A stretch of 64,000 nucleotides of DNA from Armillaria gallica. Taxonomy: Eukaryota; Basidiomycota; Agaricomycetes; Agaricales; Physalacriaceae. The stretch lies in contig JBANDB010000002.1 of assembly GCA_037576215.1 (NCBI GenBank), positions 744,001 through 808,000 of the forward strand, read 5' to 3'. Below are positions 1-11,428 of the stretch, piece after piece. A program made the position numbers and the translations under genes. Position 1 is the first letter of the stretch; every line of letters starts with the position of its first letter. Under the pieces are notes generated by a model. The model was not told where the DNA came from. It saw nothing but the letters and a program-made list of their open reading frames with translations, and did no database searches.

Positions 1-683
1 AGATCGATGCTCGTATGAAGCAACTCCTGGAGGTTGGGGACGACCCGGATACGCATGCCATCATTGTCCAAGCCGCACTACAGGGCGTAATCACTCGACT
101 CTGTCGACGGTTCATTTCTGAGTGGTCCAAGCACTCTTCCACGGACGACGATCTGCATGATTTATATCGTGATATTCGAAAGAAGTGTAAGTGCTCTCTT
201 GTTTCTCAATCTGATCCGTTACTGAGATCTAATACAGACGCGGACAGCCCTGCCGTAGCAGGCAGGTGGAGGTCAATGACCCGCGAGAAAAGCAAGTACC
301 GCGTGGTATCAGAAACCGAAGACAATTTCTATTCTCGCGTCGTTGAGGCGGTGTTGAATGTGATGTGTGTTGCCGGGTGGTCCCCTGCAGACGCGAAGGG
401 CACTCTCTTACAGACCTTTGGCAAACGTGTTTCTGCAATCGTGAAGGCGACGATGAAACTAGATCGGGCTATGGGCGAGGGTATCACGTCTCAAGACCTA
501 GTGGTGTATACTGCACACCTCGATGATCATTTCGACTCCAACACGATGGTCGATGCATATGGAAACCAGAAGGCGGACGGCGACGTTGTAGCGTGTACAT
601 GTGAACTTGGGCTTAAAGCCTCCGATGGGAGCAATATTTTGTTGAAGACTGGTGTCGTACTGTACTCTGCATTTTTAACATAG
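1..683 (+). CDS. cc1: coiled-coil partner family protein, 5'-truncated by window edge
   Basis: Only the C-terminal part is inside the window. The frame is open from base 3, and the ATG at 15 matches an internal position of the relatives (the '[PA]RM..LL' segment of cc3), so it is not the start. Exon 1 ends at 186 and exon 2 runs 238-683, joined by a 51-nt GT/AG intron at the position conserved across this family, just before the AVAGRWR motif. The C-terminal domain shows AVAGRWRSMTR, MGEGITSQDL, FDSNTM, and CTCELGL near the end. I do not recognise the family and know no function for it. Seven or more relatives occur in this window, four of them head to head with HSP70-like genes. The gene model is well supported by paralogue comparison; the role is unknown. 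Confidence 0.75.
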   Translation, partial: IDARMKQLLEVGDDPDTHAIIVQAALQGVITRLCRRFISEWSKHSSTDDDLHDLYRDIRKKCKCSLVSQSDPLLRSNTDADSPAVAGRWRSMTREKSKYRVVSETEDNFYSRVVEAVLNVMCVAGWSPADAKGTLLQTFGKRVSAIVKATMKLDRAMGEGITSQDLVVYTAHLDDHFDSNTMVDAYGNQKADGDVVACTCELGLKASDGSNILLKTGVVLYSAFLT

Positions 684-1029
684 CGATTCAGGATAGTTTT
701 GATTCCAGATACGACATCGTGTACCTTAGTTTCGACGTGTAATCTTCCTCGTGATTCTAATACATTCAATTTGTACCTTTCATTTCAAGTGCACGCGTGA
801 AAGAGTGAAATGCAGTTGATGTTCTTTAGATTGAGACAAGCTTTCATGGATCGCTTTGAGAGCCACACCGGCCACATAACTACTTTAGCAGCTCACACAA
901 GGATCGAACTAGTGCAGACACAGCCCCCACATCCTTGACCCTTTCACATGATCCCATGTGATAAAGCACGCCGCCATGCTAAAGTAACGTTCAGGGTGCG
1001 GTGCGTGTCAGGCCCGACATACGCGTGGA
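684..1029. other. Intergenic region between cc1 and cc2
   Basis: About 350 bp separate the stop of cc1 from the start of cc2, both on the + strand. It should hold the cc1 terminator and the cc2 promoter. I see no further gene or recognisable repeat. Confidence 0.5.
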
Positions 1030-2847
1030 ATGAACATCTTAGCGGCACACTACGAAGCACTCTTGCTATTCCGCACCATCTTCGTCTTTTGGCTTGCTAT
1101 GGCCATGGTCGGACTATCCGGCTTCACTGGCATGTTCAGGAGCGTAACCAGGCCCTTCAGGGGGAACACGTCGGATGAGTCGGGGAAATCCCATCCTGGT
1201 CCTCGCACGCGCTCTTCCCGCGAGCCTATGCCCGGCAGCATTGTACAAGAATCAGAGACAAGGGACATTCACCATCGATTGCCGGCAAAAGACGATACAG
1301 AGACAAAACTCGAAAGCCAAACCCCACCTTCGACGAATACCTACCAGAACGTTCAAAGTGGGCTTCAGCCATTAAAAATCCCGGTCAAGGAATCTGAGCC
1401 AAAGGCAGCTGAGGTGGGTAATAATTAGATTTAAAAAGGAGATCGCACTAAATTTCATCTTGCAATCAGCGTTACTCAGATGTTGCAAAAAAGCCGGCGA
1501 AGGACAAGAAAGTCGAGGAAAGGAATGTTCGGATAAACAGGGAGCAGAAGCCGCAATCAGAGCAGCCTCAGGGTCCGAACAAGGCCAGCGCTGAAGATAG
1601 TCGGCTGAGCAGTCGGATCGAGGAAGCTGAGAAGAAGTCTGCGCTTGTTCAAGGTGAGCTTGTGCAAGCCACCGAGAGGAACGAGGCGGCGCGGAAGAAG
1701 GTTTTGGAGCTTCAACAGGAAATCACGCGGTTGCAGCAGCAGAGTGCAGACGAGAAGAAGAATTTGGAGGCGCAGCTACAATCGGTGACGAAGCAGAGCG
1801 ATATTCGCAAGCTGGAAATCGAGCGCGTCAACCAAGAGCTAGAGAAAGAGAGAACCTTGCGAAAAGAGGAGCAAGCTTTACTGGATCTTCGTATGCGTGA
1901 GCTGCAGGATGCTCGAGCGTACCTGACCACGGAAGACGCTATTTCTGGAGAGGAAATCAAAGGGATGACCGAGGCGCTCAATACCGAGATTTACCAGGTC
2001 GCAGCTTTTATGGCGGATACAATGGATTTCGACGGGACGTCGCCGGCAGATGAGGTGAACAAGGCGGCAGCAGTGCGGTGGATTGGAGAGCCGCTGGTGG
2101 GAGTTTTATCTTCTGGCGTGCCTAAGAACGATTCGGAGGAGGAGACAAGGCATCTAGCAACACTGGCCGCGATTCAAACGTCGATAGTTCAGACTTGCAT
2201 CAATTTGATCAACACCTGGTCTTTTCATCCGAACGTGAACGACCATTTCGCCGGGCTCTATGCCAATATCCGAGAGACTAGTACGCAGATTTCTTCTCTT
2301 TCTCAGTTAACATTAAAGATTATTTCCAGGTATATCTTTCGCAGTTGCAGGTCGCTGGAGGGCAATGACACGAGCTCGATGCAAATATCTAGGGCCAGAA
2401 AAGGAAATAGAGGGCCATTTAGTGAACTGTCTTCTGCGTGATTTGGCTCCGGTACTGGTTGTTTCTGGATGGAAGATACCGCCATCCGTGAAAGCCGAAA
2501 GTGCAATCGGCGCTTTGAGCCAGATCTTTCGAACCAGACTGGGGCAGATCACGAGGAAGATGGTACGCTTGGATAGAGCGATGGGAGAGGGAGTGATTTC
2601 CAAGGACGCCCAGTTGTGCTGGGTTACTTCAGGGATACCTTTCGATCCAAGCATTATGGAAAACGCATACGGCAAATGCCCAGACATGTCGACGGGAGAT
2701 GTTGTCCTGTCAACATGCGACCTTGGGCTGATGGTGTCGCAAATCTCCAAGGACAGCAACGGGGCAGGACCTGGTAGAACGGAAGATGTTCAAGTGTTGC
2801 TGAAGGTCAAAGTCGTACTTCACAGTGCTCTTTTTGAACATAAATAA
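1030..2847 (+). CDS. cc2: membrane-anchored coiled-coil partner family protein
   Basis: The likely exons are 1030-1417, 1480-2280 and 2330-2847; splicing at these GT/AG sites keeps one frame throughout. Residues about 8-35 form a hydrophobic segment (FRTIFVFWLAMAMVGLSGF), probably a membrane anchor. A charged linker follows, then a long Glu/Lys/Gln-rich coiled coil encoded by about 1550-1930, then a helical region (EIKGMTEALNTEIYQ). Exon 3 carries the family C-terminal domain: AVAGRWRAMTR, MGEGVISKD, FDPSIM, STCDLGL and a final hydrophobic LLKVKVVL stretch. It lies in tandem with cc1 and converges with cc3. It looks intact. The family is unrecognised. A membrane scaffold or partner of the neighbouring HSP70-like ATPases is only an inference. 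Confidence 0.8.
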
Positions 2848-3738
2848 GGGCGCATCGTCGAATTATTATAGGTTTTGCTCCCCTACCGTAGCAGAGTTTG
2901 TTGATTAGCATGTATTTATTTAAATATGATTTACAAAATACCTATATAAACTTCTTTGAAAGAGAAAAGGTTGGGAGCCAATGAAAGATGCCAGAAAAGA
3001 AAGCTGGGCCTCGGCCTTCGAACGACGCAAAAGTTCGGGTATTACCGCCTCTTTCCAAACGTGACATTTCCGCCCTCCGTCACTATCTCTCACCATCACC
3101 ATCAATCGCCATTGTCTACAGGATAATCTACATTGCCGCCTTTCTTTGCGAAGCACCGAGGTAATGCTTTATTTCGGCTGTATCCTAGGCAATGGGCCTG
3201 CATGGCCAACAGTCCGTGGCAACGTTGCATGAACGCATCGCAACCAGAGTGAGTGGATGTCCTTATCCATTTTTTTTTGGATCGCTGAACACGGAAATTC
3301 TTTAGCGATTAGGTATCGTCGACAGAAGGACTTCTTGGAGCTAACGGTGACTTCCATGAAGGTCGTACCTGAATATATACGCCTAGCTGTCTGTCTTAAA
3401 TTTGGCATCTTCCGTTTCACAGCTGAATAATTATCCAGGCGCTAGTTGCTATATGCTTCCATTCCATCGGGCGTCGTGTGAAGATAGTGCGTTGTTCTGT
3501 GGGTCATCGTGAGAGTAACAGGAATAGCAACCCGTCGGGGGTTTCCTGAGTATGCGTTTTGAAAAGACGATGTCGCATTGATGGAAGGCGAATAAGAGGA
3601 AAATCTTGACTCTGGTGCGTTCTTTACGCTATTCATGTTCTCCAAAATCTCATCATCTGTGTCGCATATATAGAGCCAAAAGCGTTACAAAATATATTAC
3701 TAACACTCATGTCGTCCATAATGATGTTCATGACCAGC
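2848..3738. other. Intergenic region between convergent cc2 and cc3
   Basis: About 890 bp lie between two convergent cc genes. Short open frames occur on both strands, but none has splice support or a paralogue in the window. I see nothing convincing here. Confidence 0.4.
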
Positions 3739-5117
3739 TCAATGGGCCTCTTCGGCCAGGATCGTATCAGCCATGCCCGACCTCAAGATGATTTTCGGCT
3801 TCACCAGGACTCTTTTCTCCCACTGCTCTCCCTTCTTCTCCATTCTCATCAACCCGAGATCCGTGGTGCAAAGAATGTTCTCCGTGCTATCCTTCGAAGC
3901 AGTCCCAAAAACATCCTCCATCACATTCGCATCGAACGGCGTCTCCGGCACAAGATACAACGGCATCATTTCACACGAAGTGATCCCTTGGCCGACGACT
4001 CGGTTCAGCCGCATTGCGTGTTCTACTACGGTAGATGCGTGTTCTGCGAACTGGGCCGCCATGTTCTCGCTGACTTCAGATGTCGCGGATTCCAAGCCAG
4101 CGCTGATAAGGATGTTGACCAAGGTCTCCATCACCACGCTTAGCAGCTGCCGTTGACTATCGGGGGCCTCCCTGAAGGCTTGGAGCGCGTATCTACGCGT
4201 CAGAGCGCGCCAGCGTCCTGCAACGGCTTGCTCTTCTGTAGAACAAACCATTTCTCGTCAGAGGTGGTCATCAGCCGTAGTTAACGCAACGTACCCGATT
4301 CCTGGATGATCGCATACAGACTACTCAACATCTGCTCCTCCTCCCTCCCTTCGAAGTACCACGAAGTGACAATCCAATCCACATACGCGCACATTGCGGC
4401 TTGAAATGCGGTTTGGATGAGGATCTGGTCGTCATGGTGTAGTGTCGACTTCAGGAGCTCTGTCATACGCGGTCCCAGTATCTCGATGACATGGTCGTAT
4501 GCAACCTCAGCCTCGCTCGACTCCTCGACTTTCTTCTCGCCAAACTTGAACGCTTCAGCCACCGTAGCAGCCGTCTGGAAAATCTCGGAGTTCAAGGCGT
4601 CGATCATGTTGATGACTTCGGCTCCGGAGGATTGGTCCGCCCTATCGAGATATACCTGTGCTGCCCTCAACTCTTCCGTCCGTGTTCTCAATAGCGCCCT
4701 CGTCTGTTCGTGTGCCAATGACACTCTCCCCGCCTCATCTCTAGCCAGTTTTGCCGCCGCTGCCTGCGCTTTTAATTGCTGATCCAAAACCTGGTTCTGG
4801 TTCCGCGCCTGCTGGAGCTCATGCTCGGCATCAGTCAACCGTTGCTTGAGCACGTCCGAGCTGCGCGTGAGGCTCGAAACGAGAGCTTTGGTATTCTTGA
4901 CCTCTGCATTCACATCTAACAGGGATTTCTGTAAAGTGCGAATGGTGGCGTCTTTCCTTTCCACTTCTGCGGAGAGGATGTGGTTCGATCGTTCGAGCTG
5001 GATTTTGGTTCGTCGGCATCGCGCGATGACGGTGAAGCAGGATGCAGAGATCGCGACGATAGTTATTCCGCAGAGCACGACGGACATGGTGGAGCGATGG
5101 TCATGAGAGGTCATCAT
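3739..5117 (-). CDS. cc3: membrane-anchored coiled-coil partner family protein
   Basis: This gene is read on the minus strand from ATG 5117. Residues about 11-30 (MSVVLCGITIVAISASCFTV) form a membrane segment, followed by basic residues and a coiled coil of about 130 residues. A helical region follows, containing INMIDALNSEIFQ, which corresponds to MVEGLNSEVLQ and MTEALNTEIYQ in relatives. An intron at about 4287-4219 precedes exon 2, which starts EEQAVAGRWRALTR. The end shows GQGITSCEM, FDANVMEDVFG, CTTDLGL and a hydrophobic VLVKPKIILRS. It stands head to head with HSP70-A, 373 bp apart, which suggests a shared promoter and co-expression. It appears intact. Function unknown; the anchor suggests the coiled coil and C-terminal domain project from a membrane. 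Confidence 0.8.
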
Positions 5118-5490
5118 AAGTTAGGGTGGTTGGACGACGAGAAGAAAAATTAGCATTAGCTTGCCATGAGGCAGGAACGTGTTGGACTGCCGCACCCTTC
5201 TCCGGTGGGATTTCATGACTCAGAGTTAATGAACGTGTTTACCTACCCGCTTCACTGTCGAACTTCATGTTCAACACTGTCCATTAGGTTCTGGTGTTTT
5301 CGATTCATGTGTCCGAGCGGTGATGATGTGATGCGGTGATATCCGGAGGTGTCTTCACCCACGTCACTACGTCACCATGTAAACCTCCTGCCTCGCTCTC
5401 TGTTTCGTGAAAGAAGCATGGGACCACTCAAAGCCTACAAAACCAACGACCTTTTGGTTCTCACTCCCTTCCCAGAAGCAAATCGCCACG
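5118..5490. promoter_or_regulatory. Divergent promoter region between cc3 and HSP70-A
   Basis: This 373-bp interval separates the start codons of two divergently read genes and must contain both 5' ends. I find no perfect heat-shock element (nGAAnnTTCnnGAAn) by eye. It is the first of four comparable head-to-head intervals in the window. Confidence 0.55.
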
Positions 5491-7915
5491 ATGACTGCAC
5501 GCAATAGATACCAAGGCACCTTTCGCAAAGTTGTCATTGCTTTTGACGTTGGCACCACATTCTCTGGCGCCTCTTACGCCATCCTTGACCCTGGCCTCGT
5601 GCCAGAGGTACGAGGTGTAACAAGGTGTGCCCGCGAGTCCCACGATGTCGGGTAACGAATAATAGCTTATCCACGTTGCTAGGTTTCCTGCACAACAAAA
5701 AGTCGGTGGCGACTCAAAGATTCCCAGTATAATCTATTATGACAAGGCTGGTACTGTACGTGCTGTTGGTGCTGAAGCCACGCAGGAGGCGTTCCTTGAG
5801 GAAGCCGAAGACGAAGAGTACATCAAAGTCGAATGGTTAGTCTATTGCGTGCTTACGCCAGAAGTAGATTTTAATAAAAACTATTACAGGTTCAAGCTCC
5901 ACCTGCGGCCTAAGGCCCTAGCGGCATCACACATCACTGATGCGGACATTCCACCCCTTCCGAGAGGAAAGAAAGGCATCGACGTCCTCTCCGATTTCCT
6001 GAGGTATCTATTCGAGTGTACCCGCATGTATATCATCGAATCGAATCCATCCGGGGCGACCTTCTGGGAGTCTGTGAAAGACAATGTCGAATTTGTATTG
6101 ACTCACCCGAATGGATGGGAAGGACCGCAGCAAGCTATCATGAGGAGAGCTGCAGTCTTCGCTGGTCTCATCCCGGATGCTCCCCACGGACAGGCGCGAT
6201 TACAATTTGTTACAGAAGGCGAAGCGAGCCTACATTTCTGCATAAATAAGGGGGCTTTGGGCGACTTGCAGGTCAGTTGATTTCGGTGTCCTGACATTCT
6301 TTATCGGTGCTCATCCGTTGTGCTAGCAAGGGGACGGTATTATTATCGTCGATGCGGGAGGTGGTACAGTTGACCTCAGCGCCTACGGAAAGACATCGGA
6401 TGCCAACACTTTTGAAGAAATTGCCGCCACTCAATGTCTGTTTGACTACTTGCTGTCATAGCGTCTCTTGTCTTACTCTTTGCAGGTCGCCTACAAGGGT
6501 CTGTTTTCGTGGGCCGACGCGCAAGATCCTACCTCGAAGGTGAGAACATTGAATCATCGTCATCGGCGTGCTCACGACGCTGGTAGATGAATTGGCGGAA
6601 TCGAAGTTCAAGGGCGAAGATGACATCAATCAAATTGCTGGCGTCTTCGACAAAACAACTAAACTCGGATTCCGTAGCGACTCTGAGCCACAATTCATAC
6701 GCTTCGGCAGCGCCCGGGACAAGGATCTTAGTGTTGGCATAAGGAACGGGCAGATGAGAATCGCTGGGTGCGTATCTTTGGACAGCAGGTTTGTTATATC
6801 CTGACTCTGAACGTCCAGGAATATCGTTGCAAAGTTTTTCGAGCCTTCGGTTACATCCATCATAGAAGCCGTAACGGATCAAATGAGGGAAGCCTCCCGG
6901 AACGTTTCGGCAGGCATATTTTACTGCTCCTTTTACTCTCTCATCTTATCATTTGACAGACCATAGTTCTCGTGGGCGGGTTCGCAGCCAGCGACTGGCT
7001 CTTCTCCCAGCTGCAGCAAGAACTAGGACCTCGTGGACTATCTATCTGTCGCCCTGATGGACATGTGTACGCACTACTTCATAATCTGAACTCCACAATT
7101 GATTATCTACTAGGAACAAAGCCGTGGCCGATGGCGCTTTATCGTTCTATCTTGACCACTTTGTCTCCGCTCGAGTAGCCAACTTTACATACGGGATCGA
7201 ATGTGTCACGGATTTCCAACCTTCCAATTCGGAGCACCTCAAGCGTTCATCAACAATAATTCCTATGCCTTCAGGCCGGTCTGTGGTGCCACATATGTTC
7301 AGCCCTATATTGACAAAGGTGCGAATCTTTTCAATTGGGGGTCCAGGGCTGAGATAAGCCTTTACTTCTAGGGAGCTCGTGTGCAAGAAGAGAGAGAATT
7401 CGTCCAGAGGTATTGGCAAGAGGGCGCACAAATCCGATCGATGGAAAGCCTTTATGTTGACCTCATGTGTTATCGTGGACCATCCCCGGCTCCTCAATGG
7501 ATTGACCTCAACCCTAGTGAGTTTTAATCATTTTATTGATATGGACGCTCTTATTGTTCGACAACTAGACATGTTTTCCACACTTTGCACGGTGCAGGCC
7601 GACACATCCGGTATAACGCAGGACCTGGTTATGGAGACGGGACGAGGTGGCCAACGCTACTATTCCGTCAAATTCGACGTCGTCCTCCTGTTCGGTCTGA
7701 CGGAGCTCAAGGCTCAGCTCCAGTGGGTTGAGAACGTGAGTCGCCTCCCAACGAGTCATTTTTCTGTTAACTGATAATGTTCTCTATCGATGTAAGGGTG
7801 AAACGAAACGGTGGGTTTGACTTTCTCATGTATCCTGGACTTTGTTTTACTAATAATATCCTATGAAAGGTGCCCCGCCGTTATTGTTTATGATGATGTC
7901 AAAGGTATGACCTAA
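5491..7915 (+). CDS. HSP70-A: HSPA12-like HSP70 family ATPase
   Basis: The start ATG gives MTARNRYQG, followed by the phosphate-1 loop AFDVGTTFSGASY at residues 17-29. Phosphate-2 is IIIVDAGGGTVDLS and the adenosine loop is IVLVGGFAASDWLF. The gene has about twelve short introns. Splicing by consensus leaves one open frame to TAA at 7915, ending in the family tail GETKRCPAVIVYDD, encoded by two tiny exons. One junction before TIVLVGG is ambiguous: a GT donor at GAAC/GTTTCG or a GC donor at TTTCG/GCAGGC. At roughly 580 residues with no canonical substrate-binding domain, it fits the HSPA12-type (DnaK-like nucleotide-binding domain) proteins expanded in mushrooms. It probably binds and hydrolyses ATP in the cytosol. 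Its client is unknown. It is head to head with cc3. Confidence 0.88.
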
Positions 7916-8419
7916 ACGACCCCTTCTTGATTCATTCATTCGCGCCTTCTGTATCTCACACTATGCACCATACCATCATTTTTTCCGGATTATCTAAGAT
8001 GTAGCAAGATCTGTCTCACGATCAATATATCTATGTCTACGAAAACATGCACGTTCGAGAAAGTAAACGTATACGATGATCAGAACGAAAGTCTGAGAAG
8101 GTCACGTACATCTGGGCATATCAAGGATCATCTGCGTCCAGCGCTAGCAATACTAAACAGCCGGAGCGTATGGCGCCGGATCGAGATCATAGGTGAATCA
8201 GTATAGGAAGTCCGACGACAACTCACGAAGCCGAAGCCTAAGACTCAATGGGAGGCTACGAAACGCGTGAGTTAATCCTCTATGACCTCCGAAATTAATG
8301 CTTATACGGTGCAGGTCGCACTCGTGACCTGTAGTGCGGTTACAATGGTGCCGTGGCGGTCATCCTGAGCAAATGTATAAATACCAAAAAGCGTTCCTCT
8401 TCATCTAGGCCGTCATAGT
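7916..8419. other. Intergenic region between HSP70-A and the P450
   Basis: About 500 bp of non-coding sequence separate two + strand genes. It presumably holds the HSP70-A terminator and the P450 promoter. No further feature was seen. Confidence 0.4.
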
Positions 8420-10560
8420 ATGGTACTCCAAGACTACACCGATCTCGCGGGAGAGGGATACAGGACCTTCGTACTACGCAGTCTGGGTATAGCTGCTGTA
8501 TTTCTGTTTGCCCTGCAGTTCCGAAAGGCGCTAGATACCAGAGCGAAGGTAAGTTAATACGCCAGCAGGTTTCTGTGAGTGCTGACACTGTTGCAGTTGA
8601 AGCACATCCCTACGGCCGGATCATCTGGTATTATCACTTCTTGGATAGATGCCTTCAAGTTTGTCTTTTATGCAAAGGAGATTATTCAGGAGGGTTATGT
8701 GAAGGCGCGTATCAGGCCGTGTCCCCAAAATGGAAACCAACCATTTTCGCTTTAGCACTATGGATCAACCTTTAAAATTCCGCTGATTGACAAATGGATC
8801 ATCGTCGTGAGCGGCGCCGAGAAGATTGAAGACATTCGAAAGTCCTCGCGCGAACAGCTGTCTGTTATGGATGCCGTCAACGATGTAATTTTTCATTCTT
8901 CTCGTGACCAATGCTTTATTCTCATGGCAACAGTTATAGCTCCTACAGATGGACCACACTATGGGTCGCTGTATCGCTGCTGATCCTTACCATATAGACG
9001 TTATACGAGGTGTCTTGACGCGTAATATCGTCACTTATTTTGCAGACGTTCACGACGAGATCAAAGCCGCTTTCAGAGAAAACATACCAATGTCTGAAGG
9101 TATAAGCCATGTGGTCCTTCTTCGACTCTCATGCTAAATATTTTTATAGAATGGACTTCCGTTCCCTTGTTCGAAACGATCCCGCAAATTGTATGCAGAG
9201 CGAGCAATAGGATGTTCGTTGGACTTCCTGTTTGTAAGTAACCCATCTATATATCCATATCAGTATATTACTCATAAGGATCTGTCCTCAAAGCCGCGAC
9301 CGCGATTATATCAGACTGAACATCGACTTCATTCAAAGTGTTTTCCTGTGTGCCTGCCTCATTAATCATGTCCCCGCATTACTGAAATCGTGCGTCATCC
9401 TCGCCCAGGTGTCAGTAATAACAGATTGAAAGTATAGCTCCTTATGACTAGCATCCTGGGAACCATCTTCTCTCCTCGTAATGGCGCATTAGCTAAGACA
9501 AAGAAATTTCTTGGTTCGATGATACGGGAACGACTGCAACAAGAGAGCGTCCACGGCAAATATTGGCCAGATAAGCCCGTAAGAAAGCCTTTTATTCTGC
9601 AGGGATTTCATTCATACAGCAACAGAATGACTTCCTGTCGTGGTGTCTTGACGCTTGCAATGAAAACGAAAAAAGGCGTACGATACCGGATTTGAGCACT
9701 CGGTTGCTTGCTGTGAATATGGAAGCGATACATACGGTATCCAAAGTGCGTCGAATTATTCATTCAGGCGTGATCAATAGCAACTGAATCGATACTTTCA
9801 GGCATTTACTACCGCTCTGTACGCTTTGGCCGCCCATCCTGAGTATGTTCAAACCCTTCGATCTGAGGTAGAATCCATCATCGAAGAAGAAGGATGTACG
9901 AAAGTTGCAATGGGCAAGATGACTCGGCTCGACAGTTTCATGATGGAAGCCCAGAGAGTTTATGGCAGTAATGGTGTTTGTGAGCTGCCAGTAATCTGCC
10001 CACCACATTGATCTGCTCTGACAGTTGCGCAAAGTTGGGATGCGCCGCGTCGCTCGGGAGGACTTTATATTCTCAGATGGAACGGTTGTTCCCGCTGGGA
10101 GTTACATCGTTGTGCCGGCTTTCTCCTCGAATATGGATGAGATACGCATGAGATCTGTGTCTGTCTTTTTAATCTTATCAGTGATCACTTTAATAAATAG
10201 AGGAGCTACAAAGACCCATTAGAATTCAAGCCATGGAGATTCTCCGAATGGAGTGACGACGGCAAACATCCCCAGATGGTCTCACCGGGTGTCGATTTTG
10301 TGTTCTTTGGCTATGGAAGACATCAATGGTACGTACAACGTCAGATTTATTTATGTACTTTCAAGGAAGGCTCATTAGAATCTCACAGCCCTGGCCGTTT
10401 CTTGACCGTCATCGAGTTGAAGATTATGATGTCGCATGTTCTTCTGAATTTTGACGTGAAGATGGACAAGGTTCCTCCACCCATCTGTATTTCTCAATTT
10501 TCTTTTATTGGGAAGGGTAAAGCACTGTTTAGGAAACGTGTGCGTACGCCCCAACGGTAA
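8420..10560 (+). CDS. Cytochrome P450 monooxygenase
   Basis: A multi-exon P450. The first exon encodes an N-terminal membrane anchor (FVLRSLGIAAVFLFALQF), followed by KHIPTAG. Spliced segments then give FKIPLIDKWIIVVSG and QMDHTMG. An I-helix region follows (AIHTVSKAFTTALYALA), with the ExxR motif EAQR in SFMMEAQRV and the FKPWRF segment. The haem-binding loop FFGYGRHQCPGRFL is rebuilt across the final intron. It most likely hydroxylates a small hydrophobic substrate at the endoplasmic reticulum, as fungal secondary-metabolism or xenobiotic P450s do. The exon around 9240-9440 does not splice cleanly in one frame: the LNIDFIQSVFL exon is off by one from the preceding VGLPV exon, and another stop lies near 9428. 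A frameshift or an atypical exon is possible, so it could be a young pseudogene. Confidence 0.8.
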
Positions 10561-10859
10561 ACACGTGGCTCGTCGAAGGTCAAAGCGGCAGTGTTCAGTG
10601 TCAATGGCTGTACATCATGTAGAAGCCAAAGAGACGCATTCGTGATATCGACTCAGTAGTGATATGATTTGCTGTGTACCTCAGAATTGATTCCGCTGTC
10701 AACGACTTGGGATAGAAGCGTGAAACTAAAGGTATGGGTAATCACTGCCTGTAGCAGGTCTGATCCTATGCTTCGGAGGAGGTTTATGCTAATCATTGTC
10801 ATCAGATAAATACTTGAAGGAAACCCCAGTGACTTGAAGTTGACAGCACATGTCCATTG
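10561..10859. other. Intergenic region downstream of the P450
   Basis: About 300 bp with no gene recognised. It separates the P450 stop from an HSP70 exon relic. Confidence 0.35.
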
Positions 10860-11040
10860 TTTCTCTATCTGACTATTTGACAGACCTCATTTAATAGGCC
10901 ATAGTTCTGGGTGGCTTCACCAGTGATTGCCGTTTCTCCCGCAATTTTGATCCCGTGGATTATTTATTTTAAAATATTTATCTGTCATCCCGTTGGGCAT
11001 GCGTACATGTTTCTGTGTCCTCCTACTACCCGTATGCGCA
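10860..11040 (+). pseudogene. Relic of an HSP70-like adenosine-loop exon
   Basis: The stretch with IVLGGFTSDCRFSR, then CATCCCGTTGGGCATG and a following GTACATG donor-like site, matches the HSP70-A exon at about 6955-7070 (IVLVGGFAASDWLFSQ through RPDGHV, with GTACGC donor). The upstream TTGACAG acceptor-like sequence is kept too. The coding frame is lost and no other HSP70 exon is recognisable around it, so this is a decayed fragment of an eighth copy. Confidence 0.7.
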
Positions 11041-11428
11041 TGTTCTTCCAGACATAATACTTATATCAAGACCAAGGGGCATCGCGCGATATCAGGCGAG
11101 CGTATGTGACATGTCTCACCCGACTCGCGACTAGTTAGGGGTCACGAGACCGTGTCGGCTGGGCCTCAACAACGGCAGGGTCGACCGAGGAATCAGCAAA
11201 TTTAGACGAATAAGGCGCGCGTCCTCAAGACACGAGTCACAGAATCCCTACTTCGAGAAAAAAATTTGACTGTCGATTAACATTTTTCCCCAGTGCATTT
11301 ACACGTTTACATGCCACATTCAAAGTGATGAAGCCCTCCCCTCGGCGCTGGAAAAAAATGGGTTACGGTACACATCCAGTGCGGTATTCGTTTCGTCGAA
11401 CTCTACGGAGATATAGTTGACGATATTA
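11041..11428. other. Intergenic region before peroxidase 1
   Basis: About 390 bp with no recognisable gene. It lies 3' of the minus-strand peroxidase and probably carries its terminator. Confidence 0.35.
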
